Positions 24,977-36,633 of a stretch of DNA of 64,000 bases are shown here, one piece after another. The stretch is from Hansfordia pulvinata (lineage: Eukaryota; Ascomycota; Sordariomycetes; Xylariales). The notes under the pieces are model-generated. The model worked only from the letters and a program-made list of their open reading frames with translations. It was not told the DNA's origin and made no database searches. The position numbers and the translations under genes are program-made. The DNA is taken from positions 806,001 to 870,000 of the forward strand of contig BJKQ01000003.1 in assembly GCA_006538405.1 (NCBI GenBank). The letters are read 5' to 3'. How positions within the stretch are numbered: position 1 is the first letter of the stretch; the number at the start of each line of letters is the position of its first letter.

Positions 24977-25708
24977 TTCCTCTCAAGAAAGAACGGCCTG
25001 GCTTCCGGACACTGTCCAAGGGGTGGTACCGGAATACTCGTACAAAGTAGATAGCGTCGGCCCGGTCGTCAGAGCAATCCGTAATCGTTCCGTTTATTTT
25101 TTCTACCGCTCTCGTGCGCCATACCGCTCTCGTGCGCCAGTCACGGTCACCACGGGTATTTTGGGAGCTGAGAGTCGCATGGTCGCTCCGGGTACAGCGG
25201 GCCACGCGGATTTGAGTCCTTGATATCGCCACGGCTCCACGAATAGCACGGGACACAGGAAATGTGTCGTCCCGTCTCGTGGCGACGAGCCAGCCGCGGG
25301 GCCGGCTCGCGTGATTCGGACGGGGACCTCCTGATGCAGGAAAAGCCCCGGGCTGGCTCTGCTCTGCGAACGGCCTCCCTCCTTAACGGTATCCTCGTAC
25401 CCGCTGCTTGAGTACATATCTTCCAAGGTGCCTACTTACTTGAGGTACATAAGGTATCTTGGTAAACACAGGAGTCACCCTAGGTACTGCTAGCAGTAGC
25501 CGACATCGCGAGCCTCCTCCCCGAGGTGACGGGACCACCCTCAACCCCCCTGTACACTGGGGCCCGACACCCAGACTACGGATCAAACATGTCGGGTATG
25601 ATGTAGAGTAGATAGTGCCCTGAGAATGACAAGGTGGTCAGCCCCATGCACGAGTACTCGCAGCGTGTCGCCGGCCGAGCAAACGCCATTAAGTCCGGAC
25701 GTCGTTAA

Positions 25709-25733
25709 GGGGGGGGGTTGGGGGTTGGGGGGG
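25709..25733. repeat. G-rich tract, G-quadruplex candidate on the plus strand
   Basis: Runs of about 10, 5 and 7 G separated by TT in the spacer upstream of the MFS gene. Confidence 0.75.
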
Positions 25734-27197
25734 TATATCTTTTCTCATGCGGGCGATGCGATGCAGCCAAAGCCGAAGTGGGGCGTCCATAGCCGAACCG
25801 CCCCCGACGCCGGCTCCCGATTCGGTGTTGACAATGGCTGCACAAGGGTACCCGTACTTACCTAAGTACTGACGAGTAGGTATAGCCCCTGCCACCCGCC
25901 TTATCTCGGGCATAGCATACCTAGGCACGCCAGCATGGAGACGTCTGGCCGTGTGATGATGGATCGTGCACCATCGTCCTAGAGCCCACCGGCCGAGATG
26001 CGGCCTCTCTGCCGATTCCCCCTTCCATCTCCGTCTCCGTCCTCCCACGATTGACTGACCGACCGACCGACCGACTGCCCTGACCCTCCGCTCCGGCCCG
26101 TGGAAGAAGCGGACGCGTAGGTGACCGGACCGGACCGCTGAGGGGAGGGGATAAAGGAGTGCCGTGTTGCTTGCCCCGGACGGCTGTGGGGGTAATCTCA
26201 ATGGGCCCCCAATGGCTTGGGAAGTTCACACTCATCAGTGCTTGCTTAGCATGCTTATTAAGTGCGATCGCGAACGGCCCAGAGTGAGAAACCCGCCTTG
26301 GAGACCGCTGATGCTGATGAATGACCACCATTCTCTGCCGGAACGAACCGTCGTCGTCGCCCTCATGGGCATACTCGCATCAACAGTCAGTGAACGGGCG
26401 GTTTACTATCTGGGCATGCCTGACAACCAACCCCGCGATGGACGCGACTGATCGGCGCTTGCTTCAGCGGGCTCGCACCGGCGCCGCCCCCAATCGACGG
26501 ATCCCCACCCGTACATGTAGTAGTAGTGTCGGCCTGCACTGCAGAATGACTTTGATACCTTGCCCGCGACCAAGTAGCCGATGAAGCACTGTAGATAGAG
26601 TATCTAAACCATCAAAGCCCAAAGACGTGGTTATTCTCTGCTTCCTTCTCCATCGTCTCAATGACGACGCCCCGTTCGGTGCGTGCCCCCGTTGGAGCCG
26701 CCCGCCATTGGCTCTTCGGGCGGCCGTTATCGACGCCCGCCGACTAAGCCGAACCGGGGCTCGCGCACCACCCGTTCCCCGCGCCAGTTAGCCGACGCCG
26801 GCTCCGAAGAAAGCGGTTCTTGCGTCTTCGACTTCGAACTTTGGGCGAACATCGCATCAAACCCCTACGCAGAACCCGCTTTCGTCGCCCGCCCCGCGGC
26901 CGCGGCCGCCGCTGCCGCTTATTTTTTTTTTCTTTCTCTTCTCTTACCTCCGGTCCGGTCGGGGAGGGGTGGGCGATCGGGCGAGAGAACGTGCGGTGAC
27001 GGGACCGGGCAGGCACATGCAGCAGTCCGGCTACTGTCCGGTCTCTTCTTCTTCTTCTTCTTCTTCTTCATCATCTTCCTCTTCCTCTTCGACATCGTAG
27101 ATATAAGATGTCTCCGCCCCCTGAGCCCGGATCCGATGTCTCAGAACCGTAGACAGCCAAGACCCCACGACACCCACACATGCTGACATCTGCAACC

Positions 27198-29027
27198 ATG
27201 TCGAAAGAGATAAAGAGGGAGCGCGCCTCGGTGGAAGTCCCCTCGAGGGCGTCCACCAACACTCTGCGATCAAACGACGACAAGCCACACGAGGACGACA
27301 AGACAGGCGGCGAAGCTGCTGCCGCCACCGACGCGGAGCCCCCGAGCGAGGCGCCCGTCGCGGACAGCAACCCCGCCGAGGGCAACTACAGCGCCTTCTC
27401 GACGTGGGAGAAGCGAGGCATCGTGCTCGGCGCCTCGCTCGGCGCCCTGCTCTCCCCTCTGACCGCGCAGATCTACCTGCCGGCCCTGGGCCAGCTGGCC
27501 GACGAGTTCGACGTCACCATAGCCCAGATCAACCTGACCATCACCACTTACATGGTATAGCCTCATCCCCCCCCTCATCCTGAAGTTCGATATGTGGTGG
27601 GTGTCTGGGGAAAACGGACCGGACCCGGCTGACCGAGCGACTCTCAGATCTTCCAAGGCCTGACGCCCATGTTCGTCGGCTCCTTCGCCGACACCACGGG
27701 CCGCCGCCCGGGCTACCTGATCTGCTTCGTCATCTACATCGCCGCCGACATCGGCTGCGCCCTGGCCCCCAGCTACCCGGCCATGCTGGTCCTGCGCATG
27801 CTGCAGTCCGCCGGCTCCAGCACCACCGTCGCCCTGTGCCAGGCCGTCGTCTCCGACGTCGTCACCTCCGCCGAGCGCGGCCAGTACGTCGGCATCACCA
27901 TGCTCCCCTCCCTCCTCGGGCCCGCCCTGGGCCCCGTCCTGGGGGGGCTCATCTCGCAGTACCTGGGCTGGCGCTGGATCTTCTGGATCCTCGCTCTGCT
28001 GGGCGGCGCCATGTTCCTCGCCACCGCCGCCTTCCTGCCCGAGACCTGCCGCTACATCGTCGGCGACGGCTCCGCGCCCGCCCACCGCGCGTACTGGACG
28101 CTGTGGCAGCTGCTTCGGAGGACGCTGCGCAAGCGGGGAGAGAAGAAGAAGGAGAAGGAGAGGCGGGCCTTGGAGTCGGCGGCGGCGGGCAGCGGAGGCG
28201 GAGGCGGAGGCGGCGCGGACCTGCAGCCGACGCAGTCGCGGGCCTCGACGACCAAGCAGAGCTTCCCGGCGCGGCGCAAGTACGACCCGTGGAAGTCGCT
28301 GGCGATCCTGTTCGAGAAGGAGATGGCGCTGCTGCTGTCGTACAGCAGCATCGTGTTCGCGGGCTTCTACGCGGTGGCGGCGACGCTGTCGACGCAGGTC
28401 GAGGCCGGCTACGGCTTCGACGACGTCAAGATCGGCCTCATGTACCTGCCGCTGGCCGGCGGCTGCGTCGTCGCCGCGCTCGCCATGGGCCGCCTGGTCA
28501 ACTGGAACTACCGCCGCCACTGCCGCCTCCAGGGCGTCCCCTTCGACCGCAAGCGCCAGGCCGACCTGTCTGCGTTCCCCGTCGAGCGGGCCCGCCTCGA
28601 GGTCGGCGCCCCGGGCCTGGTGCTGGGCGCCGCAGCCATCGCCGCCTGGGGCTGGGCGCTGCAGTACCGCGCGCACCTGGCCGTGCTGTGCGTGCTGCTG
28701 TTCCTCATCGGCGTGGCCATCATCGGCTTCAGCAACGCCGTCAACATCGCCATCGTCGACATGAACCCCGGCAGCGCCGGCGCCGCCACCGCCAGCAACA
28801 ACATCTCGCGCTGCCTCGTCGGCGCCGCCGCCACCGCCGTCATCGACCCCATGATCAGCGGCGTCGGCACGGGCTGGGCCTTTGTCATCATCGCCGGCCT
28901 CTACGTCGCGGGCGCCCCGGCCGTGCTGCTCGTCATGCGCAACGGCGTGCGCTGGCGCCGCGAGAAGGCCGAGCGCGTCAAGGCCAGGGAGGAGGCTAGG
29001 GAGGCGGCTCAGGGGGATGCTTGCTGA
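27198..29027 (+). CDS. MFS drug:H+ antiporter, DHA1 family (QDR/AQR1-like)
   Basis: Exon 1 is 27198..27554, the intron 27555..27647 (93 nt), and exon 2 27648..29027, giving 578 aa. An acidic, Ser/Thr-rich cytoplasmic N terminus of about 75 residues precedes the first membrane segments. MFS signatures: GSFADTTGRRPGY between TM2 and TM3 (motif A), LRMLQSAGSSTT in TM4 (motif B) and GPALGPVLGGLI in TM5 (antiporter motif C). A long basic loop with a Gly run (about residues 290-320) separates the two six-helix halves. Motif C places it with 12-TM exporters; the closest yeast relatives would be Qdr and Aqr1 (family knowledge). The substrate is unknown. The start at 27198 has a good context (caaccATG); an in-frame ATG at 27180 would add six residues. 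The C terminus is Lys/Arg/Glu-rich. Confidence 0.9.
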
Positions 29028-30377
29028 AGAAGACTGTGGAGGTGATTTATTAGGTGACTAAGTGTCAAGAGATGCAAGCAAGGTGTTTTGAAGCGATGAA
29101 CAGGGGGGGGGGGGGGGGGGGGGGCAACAGGTAGCAGGAAACAGGGAGAAGAGGCCACCGCCCACCTGGAGGAAGTGATAAAAAGACAGAGGATACCCCA
29201 TGCGCACATAGACAAGTCGCCATTTATACATGTTCCATTTCAATCATTTCCGTTCTTATTCGGTGGTGAGTATTCGTAACAACGCGACGTTTGATGCAGA
29301 TGTAAGCGGAGAGACTCGCCATAATGGCTGGCTTTGGCGATGGTGTTTTGACGTGGCGCGTTTCGGTGGTGAGGTTGACGACGAGGGTGACGATGGTGAT
29401 ACTCGTACCTCGCAGAGAGGACGAAAAGCTCCGGCGGCGCGCGGATGGCAGTGGCTTGGAGAGACCAAGGTATGTGAGGTACATAGGTAGCGGTACAGAC
29501 AGAGCGAGCCTCCCGCTTCGGCCGGGGAGCCTCAGACGCGTATCTGTACTTTCCAGCTGCTGCCCCCGAGCCCCCTGTAAGGGTGCCGGAGTTTGGGCGT
29601 CCATCGCGCTGCAGGGCTGCCAAGATTTGCCAAGTTTAGTGCCAAGATGACGTCGCAGACGCCGGCCCGGGCTTCTGGGCCGCGACGGCATTGGCCGGCA
29701 CAGGTGAGCCCGGCTCCTCTTCCATTGTCGATGGCTTCACTTCCACCAGCACTCGCCTACCTACGGTACCTGTGTACTTGCAGGTAGTGTCACAATCACT
29801 CCCGCCTCCACAACCACGCTTCGACTGCGGCTGTACGGCACCGGCATCTTTCGTCGTCATCATCATCACCGGCCCGCCAACCATGGATGTCTACTACTAC
29901 CCCGACAGAAATCGGGAACGAGCCGCCCTGCACTTGGAGCGGTCTGCGGCGGCGGCCCTACCGTCGTCGGTTTTACGTAACCTGCTTCTGCATCACCACC
30001 AGCTGCTTGCTGGGGTTGGCTACCTTACCTACCTACCACCAGACAGACCCCCATGCGTGAGCTGTCTTCTCCCTTGCGCCAGATGAGACGCTGTGGCACC
30101 TGACACCATAGGCAACCCCCTGTGTCTTCTTCCTTTGCTTCGCCATGCCGCTCTCCGCAGTAATAAATGCTGGCCCTTCCACGCGTGATAGTCAGCGGCA
30201 GACTCTCTCCCCTCACCCATCGCTATCATCTCTGCCTAGGTACCTTACCTTGGGTACTATCGAAGACTTCTTGGATCCTCCGTCCTCATCCTCTTTAGGG
30301 GAGGCCCTCGGGAATCAAGTCAGCAAGCCCCATAAACTCTGTCGAGATAGCCTCATCGCCACCCCGATACAATCAAG
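29028..30377. other. Intergenic region between MFS and PAP2 genes
   Basis: 1.35 kb. A G22 homopolymer at 29103..29124 follows the MFS stop. The remaining short frames overlap on both strands and show no motif. CTACC/GGTAG motifs occur near 29470, 29755 and 30020. Confidence 0.55.
29103..29124. repeat. G22 homopolymer
   Basis: Uninterrupted run of 22 G, 76 bases after the MFS stop codon, so probably within or just past its 3' untranslated region. Confidence 0.95.
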
Positions 30378-31608
30378 ATGCCCTTCTTCTCTCACAAACC
30401 CCGCGCCCACCATGACGAGCCCGCAGCCAGCCACAGCCACGCAAGCGCACACGCAGCGCCGCCTGCCACCTACAGCATGAGCAAGCGCCCTTCCTTCGGC
30501 CAGTGGCTCAAGCACACCTGGGGCGACATCCTCACCATGGTGCTCATGGGCGTCCTCGGCCTCGGTGTAAGTCAAGCCAGCTCTCATCACCCGGTCACGA
30601 CGGCTGCTCTTCTTCCATCTACCTCATCCGGGATCTGCCCATCTGACTTGACTGACCACTCACAACCCCTTCAAAGGTCTACGAGGCCCCTCCCGCGCCC
30701 ACCCGCTCGTTCCCCGTCACCTTCAGCGACGGCGAGGTCGTCTACCCCCAGTTCGCCTACCCCTCCGCAAGGAGGTCATCCCCATCTGGCTGGCCGCCGT
30801 GCTCGCCTCCCTGGTCCCCATCGCCGTCATCCTGCTCATGCAGATCCGCGTCCGCTCCTTCTGGGACGTCAACAACGGCGTCATCGGCCTGCTCTACTCC
30901 CTCATAACCGCCGCCGTCTTCCAGGTCTTCGTCAAGTGCCTCATCGGGGGCTTGCGCCCCCACTTCCTGGCCGCCTGCGACCCGGACGTCTCCTTGGCCC
31001 GCAACGGCCCCGGCGTCGAGGGCAGCCCCTACAACGCCGCCGGCTTCGACCAGCTCTACTTCACCCGCGAGATCTGCCGCGGCGACCCCAAGGAGATCAA
31101 CGACTCGCTCGAGTCCATGCCCTCCGGCCACTCCACCGCCGCCTTCGCCGGCTTCGTCTACCTCTTCCTCTACCTCAACGCCAAGCTCAAGGTCTTCGCA
31201 AACTACCACCCGGCCATGTGGAAGCTCGTCCTGCTCTACGCGCCCCTCCTCGGCGCCGTCCTCATCGCCGGCGCCCTCACCATCGACGAGTACCACAACT
31301 GGTACGACCTCGTCGCCGGCGCCCTCATCGGCTCCGCCATGGCCTTCTCCGCCTACCGCATGTGCTACGCCGCCGTCTGGGACTGGCGCTTCAACCACAT
31401 CCCCCTCAACCGCTCCCAGCCCTGCTCCTACGCCCTCGAGAGCCTGGAGCTCGTCGGCGCCGTGGGGACGAGGAAGGCTGGGTGGGGAGCGGGCGGCGGC
31501 AGCCGCACGACGGCGGCGCACGGCACGGCCCATGCCCACACAGCATTTCCGCGGAAGCCTGTGGGTAGCGGAAACGGTGTCGGGAGCAGAGGCGATGATA
31601 TCGTTTAA
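30378..31608 (+). CDS. PAP2-superfamily lipid phosphate phosphatase (DPP1/LPP1 type), frame broken by one base
   Basis: Exon 1 is 30378..30566 and the intron 30567..30676 (110 nt). Exon 2 starts at 30677 and stops at 31608. Exon 2 reads VYPQFAYP, then shifts by one base at the C run 30760..30763 and resumes as RKEVIPIWLAA. One extra C makes the frame continuous, to about 373 aa. Catalytic motifs: KCLIGGLRP (K-x6-RP, near 30934), SMPSGHSTAAFAG (near 31115) and DEYHNWYD (His and Asp of the third motif, near 31286). The Ser-Arg that normally opens the third motif is not present here. There are six hydrophobic segments. Family members dephosphorylate phosphatidate, diacylglycerol pyrophosphate or related lipids in ER or vacuolar membranes (family knowledge). 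The C-terminal tail is Gly/Ala/His-rich. Confidence 0.88.
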
Positions 31609-31729
31609 GTCTTGACTTCATGGCACGCATCACTAGTACTGGTAAATTAGGTAGCTTTGAGTAGCACATACAACATCTATTGTGGAACAGCCGTCTGATT
31701 GGACGTCGATACTGTTTCTGACAGCCACC

Positions 31730-34452
31730 TCAAACAAACCGCTCGCCTTCTTTAGGGGGCCTCACCCCGACGCCTCTCCTCCAAATCCAAGATGCATTGG
31801 CTCTTGGCCCATGTGTATGTTCAAGCCGGCTCTTTCTAACAGCCCCGGAGACGCCTGCATAGCTCCCCATCGTACTGCAGAACGGGACAAATCCTGTAGC
31901 CGATGGCTGGCATCTTGCTCCTCCATCGTGGTAGATCCCAGATGGCCATGTGAATCTTGTTCGCGCTTGTCAAAATTCAACCTTGGTATACAGTGATGGC
32001 CGGACGAACGTACCTTCGCAACCCTGCCGCCTCTCAGCTGCGAGTACTGGATAGCAATGGCAGGCTGCCGAAATGACGAGAAAACTGGCGCCTCCGATGA
32101 CCGTTACACCCTTGGACTTTCTGAAGCCATATACAATAGGCGCAGGTATGGCTGTGACGGCTACGAGGAATAGTACGAGAACAGCTAAAGGCGAATAGCC
32201 CAGGGCAAGGATAGCGTTAGGACCAAGTCTCAACAACGCGGCGTCTTGGTCCGAGACCAAAGCCCCGGGCCCTTCAGGCATGTCCCAGTAACCTTTGGTT
32301 AAGGTTAGTTGAGAATAGCAGGGAGAAGGTAGGGACGAAAAGCCATCTTACCTCCCTCTGTAATAAAGACGAACATGCTGTTGGACACCAGCCAATGCAG
32401 ATTTATGCTAAGCGTGATGAGTGGAATGCTGAATCTGTAAGGAAGCTGCAGACGATAGCTTGACCGCTGCCGGCCCTCGGGTATGAAACCCTTAGCGGCT
32501 TAAATGAGCAGGAATACGACTTCCACTCCCTCTCCACCAAAAGCCGAGTAAAGAAGGCGTTGTATGAGAAATAGCAGAAGGACAATGCAAGCTGGGGTAA
32601 ATTCGCAACCAAAAGGTAGCTCACGTAAGATGAGTGGCCTTCTAAGAAAAACATCCTTGTAGCATCAGACGCACCGAATGAGGGGTTGGTAAGCCTAATT
32701 GAAACCAGACAAGTTAGATACTGACCCTCACGCTAGACAGGCTTCCGGTGTTTAAAGGGGACGATCACTCACGGATTTGCTGCGTTGGCGAAAGTTAATG
32801 GAAGTGCGGCGATACAGATTGCAACGCCGGCAATGATTGATCCGTAAGTGCGTACCCAAACAAAGTGTGGGATCGAAGCAAGAAGCCGACCGGGTTCATC
32901 TCGCTTCCATTCCCGAGGCACGAAGTGCTTCCGCAAGTCCCGGTTGGTCTGGCTCATCGCCGTATCGTTGGGGTCGAAAGCAAGGCGCTCGGTAGACTCA
33001 AGCCTCATGCTGTCGTGCAGGTCCAGCGTGCTCATTCCAAATGTCCTGGGGTCAGGCAGCGATATGAAAGACGCAATTGCATCCCAAGAGTGACTAGAGA
33101 GTAGTTCGGCAGCTTCCAAATGACGGTGCTGCAGATGAGTACTTTCGAGAAGAGGCAGAGCATCACCACTAACAGGATCAAGGGTGAGACTTCGACTTTA
33201 CACGTGTCTGGACGTGTCTGGGCGTAGCAGTGTTCCACATCCAACGTGCTGAACGTTGCGTTCCAATTATGAAGCTCCTCCACAAAATGGCTTTTCGGGT
33301 CTGACTTTGGTATCTGCCCACTGGTATTCGGGTGGAAAGTTCATCCGGTATCATAGGGGATCGATCCGCGTCCATTTCCATGTCACCATTTCCGAGTAGC
33401 AAAGCGCAACTGTTTCGGCATTTGCCCCATTCTTGGACATTGGCCGTTCGGTTGGTCGAGCACCAAGTCGCGTACCAGAGAGAGTTCCGGATGTCTGATA
33501 GCGGACTGTCGCTCCACAGAGAGGTATAATTCGCCAGAACGCTGTCGTTCAGATGGGTAAAGGCGTCTTGTCGCGTCCAGCCCGTCTTGTTCGTCGAACC
33601 AGAGCGGACAATGACGACGACGTCGAACAACTCTGATCTCGGCTGGCAGAATCGGTATTGGTCCAGACAGTCTCTCGCCCCTATGAACGTCCATGTTGAT
33701 GATGCCTTGGCGATCCTTGTCAGATTATCTCGTAACATTGAGCGGCTATCGGTAGGTGATTTTCCAAATCCACATTCAGGAATGCGATCCGTACTGTTGT
33801 ATTTGGCTCGGTCAGAGTTCTCGCAGCCAGGACTCCCTTCCAACGCGTGGCTGTCGATGCTCCCGGGGTCGTCGTACCACCACTGTGAGGCATAGATATG
33901 CATCGGGATCGGAGACCCTGCAATGCTCATGCTGGCCCCCGGGAGCTTGAACGGAGCACCTTTGCTGAATGACTCTGTCGCGATGATGGTCTGCCAATCC
34001 GAGTCTTGAAACTTGGTTTCAAACACACTGCTGTTGAAGAGAAGGTGGATGGGTATGGACGTGATGAAGAGCAGCCAGTACGATACCGCCTTGAAAGGAG
34101 AGACGAGGCGAAGATTCTTGATAGACGGGATGCCTATATCAAGCGCCAGGTAATTCAGATGGGCCTTATCTGTCTCGAGACGTGAGGGAGCACTGAGAAT
34201 CTGCATGAAGAAGTTTGAAGATGCAAGCACCCCGCTGGAAAGAATGTTGATGAGCAGGTGCAGGTAAGTGTTGAGCCAGGCGTTCCAGTTGCACGAGCCC
34301 TGGTGCAAGATCGCTGCCGTGGCGATTGAGGCGCCGGGCTGGGCGAGGGCGGCCATCAAGCACCCGAGGAGAATGAAGCCCCCGCAGCAAATTACGACGG
34401 TGTTGATGAGGGCTGTCGTCCTCCATTTCTCTTTGAATAGAGGCCACTGCAT
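31730..34452 (-). CDS. DUF6536 fungal membrane protein, four frame breaks as sequenced
   Basis: Exons read right to left: 34452..32773, 32694..32352, 32292..32014 and 31955..31762, with introns of 78, 59 and 58 nt. Family hallmarks: GSCNWNAWLNTYLHLLINIL, SNFFMQILSAPSR, DIGIPSIKNLR and SIPIHLLFNSSVF near the N terminus; ANLPQLALSFCYFSYNAFFT and LHWLVSNSMF in the middle; a C-terminal SAVRWGAM and HLGFG. Four one-base losses interrupt it, at 33317..33319, 33083..33085, 32479..32481 and 31765..31768. Adding one C/G at each restores the conserved sequence, including a C terminus ending in GERFV and a stop at 31730. It has several membrane segments; the function is unknown. The start is the first ATG (MQWPLFKEKW). 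It could be a true pseudogene, but the same lesion type occurs in housekeeping genes nearby, so I favour sequence error. Confidence 0.82.
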
Positions 34453-35604
34453 GGCCGCGGCCTCACGACCGTCGAAAGCTCTGGTTATTCTGCTGGGAAA
34501 GCGGCTGTAGGGGTGTGTGTAAATGAAGTGCGTCTGGGAATGGAGTTGCGGAGTGGAACATGGAGAGCAGCTCGACGACCTTTGGCTGAAGTCAGTCTTC
34601 GGCCTGGGAGAGAGAGCATGCCTCGTCGTACCACCAACGATTACCACTTACCTAAGGTAGCTCAATACATACGCCTGTCTACCTAATCCATCCATCTGGA
34701 CTGGAGGTAACAGAAACCTCACGCGGGACCTTTGAACGTAGATCGCGGGTTAGGTACCGCCTACATACGTCCCGCTTCCCCTTTCTTGGGACTTTGACAT
34801 CCAGCCTTAGAGAGGTAAGGTACCTACCTAGGTACCGTCTACTCGTGTGACATGTTCTTGGCCATACCAATGGAAGGCGCCACCCAAGGTGTGCATCAGG
34901 CTGTGCTTGCCATCATCACAGCCCATACCGGTGCGCGGTGTCGAGGCGTGAGGCTGTCAAGTCCTTTGGCTTCGGCTTTGAATCGATGCAAAGGCGCAAG
35001 AGATCGATGCGGGTGGCTTGCACGAGATGGTGCCAAGATGCCAGCCTGCTTCTGCCAAGGCCCAGCCGTCCACGCCACAGCGCCATCTGCTGCTGATCTG
35101 GTGATGTGCGAGTGGTGTTTGGCTGTCGACACACGGCTGTCTACGGCCTCAATGGCCATGTCAAGTCTCAGGCATGGGTGCGGCCTCCGCCCGTCTTTTC
35201 AGCATCGGCTCAACCCCGCTGAAGCGTCTCGCCGCAGCTGTGGCCTTCCCCGCCGGTTGCTTCCCAAGTTCAGAGCCTGGTCCTGCGCTTCAAGTACCGC
35301 CGATCCGCCACAGCCTCGAATAAATGCATGGCACCCGTCCTTGCCCGTGTCGTTCGGCACACCCATCTTGGGCTCACGCGTTGCCATGTCGACTTGGCGG
35401 CAGCAACTCACCATCTCCCAGGCAAGACTGCGAGCCGTCTTCACCTTCTGTTCCAGGAACATACACTTCCTGCGGATTTTACGGCTGTGTCTTCTGGGCC
35501 CATGGATCGGTGCCGTCTCCTGGGCGCGATGCTTCAGACTCCTGAGCAATATTGCAGTACGCATAGATACCTACCCTCGCCCCTGATCCAAAACGAGCTG
35601 CAGT
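34453..35604. other. Spacer upstream of the DUF6536 gene
   Basis: 1.15 kb. It contains GGTACCTACCTAGGTACC (34819..34836) and related motifs. A 244-codon plus-strand frame (34852..35586) is open and begins with an ATG, but it has no recognisable motif and is overlapped by minus-strand frames. I do not call it. Confidence 0.45.
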
Positions 35605-36600
35605 TTGCTAAAAACTGCACAGATACCCGTCGGTGCTTGCGTTGAGCTGATCGCTCTTCTTGAGCCAGGGCGGCACGTAAAGGCCAATTATGACGCTCTA
35701 CTAACAGAGGCCTGTGTCTGCGCTACGATCGTCGTGTCCATCATAGGCTCTCTGTGGAACGATTGGTACTATTACGACGTGCTGTATCGCAATATCCGCT
35801 GGTTTTACGATTGGATACCGCTGTTCAGATATGTTACGGCCTGCATCTCCTCTATCATCCTTCTGTTCGTATTGGAAAAACCCCCATGAGAGATCTCGCT
35901 TCTGTGTGCTTTTCAGGCTACTGACTTGAGATCTGCGCAAGACTGTTGACAGCATGGATAGCACGCCTAACGTACCAAGAATATGTCCGAAACCGGTACA
36001 TGTTCTGCATAGCAAAGCCACTGATCCTCTTCACACCCATGGGCGATCCCGTGGCCGTCATTAGACATCAAGGCCTGCATGCCAGCCACTCGGACTCGAC
36101 ACATGCGTTCACCGACTTATCCGAAGAGCGCCGCAATGGGGACAGCACAAGCGCGGTCGAGTCCCGCAGGCTTTCCGTCTCGACAGTTTCTTCCTTCCGC
36201 CCCGATGAGATCGAGTTAGGACTGTTACAGGGACTCGAGCCTCCGTTCTCCCGGCATCAAGAAAATGCTTCTCTTCCAAGCCTGCCCACATTGCCACAGC
36301 TGGAGACAACACCCGCGCGGACAGAAACCGGCGATGGATACGAGTCAGACGGCTCAACTCATAATCTTCTACTTACCCGAACATCGAGACGGACCGCACT
36401 GTTGAAGTGGGGCTTCATGCTAGAAGGTGACTTTCATATAATACCTCAGTTCGTGTATTTTCCCAGAGCTTATCGCATCGATATTCCGCGTGGATGGGCC
36501 GATCTATTGTCCTGTAATGAACCTTTGCGCTTGCTTGGCAATGAGCAACATCACACTATTCAGCCCTCGACGTACAGCGTCGCAGCGACGGAACGACAGG
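35605..36600 (+). CDS. Unresolved membrane-protein-like coding stretch, gene model uncertain
   Basis: Not recognised. The frame 35605..35889 has no ATG and encodes hydrophobic segments (ACVCATIVVSIIGSLW, RYVTACISSIILLFVL) flanking an aromatic-rich DWYYYDVLYRNIRWFYDW. This looks like real membrane-protein sequence, not chance. A second frame from 35946 continues with a Ser/Thr/Glu-rich part and later FHIIPQFVYFPRAYRIDI. The 5' exon is not identifiable. A 48-nt intron starting at 35866 would end the protein shortly after 35913. Alternatively the C5 run at 35880..35884 may hide another one-base loss. It converges on the DUF7924 gene, whose stop is at 36634. Confidence 0.3.
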
Positions 36601-36633
36601 TGCCTGTTTTCAGGTCAGCTTCTAGGGGCTCGA

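Larger units (their letters stand above)
23798..27197. other. 3.4 kb intergenic region
   Basis: No supported gene. It contains a C6T-type repeat at 24954..24976, a G-rich tract at 25709..25733, a TTC trinucleotide tract at about 27045..27069 and CTACC/GGTAGG motifs near 25435 and 25860. The last 500 bases are pyrimidine-rich and probably form the promoter and 5' leader of the MFS gene. Confidence 0.55.

Noticed and set aside
27270..28676. 468-codon minus-strand frame opposite the MFS transporter
   Set aside because: Shadow of GC-rich third positions; no motif, whereas the plus strand encodes a complete transporter.
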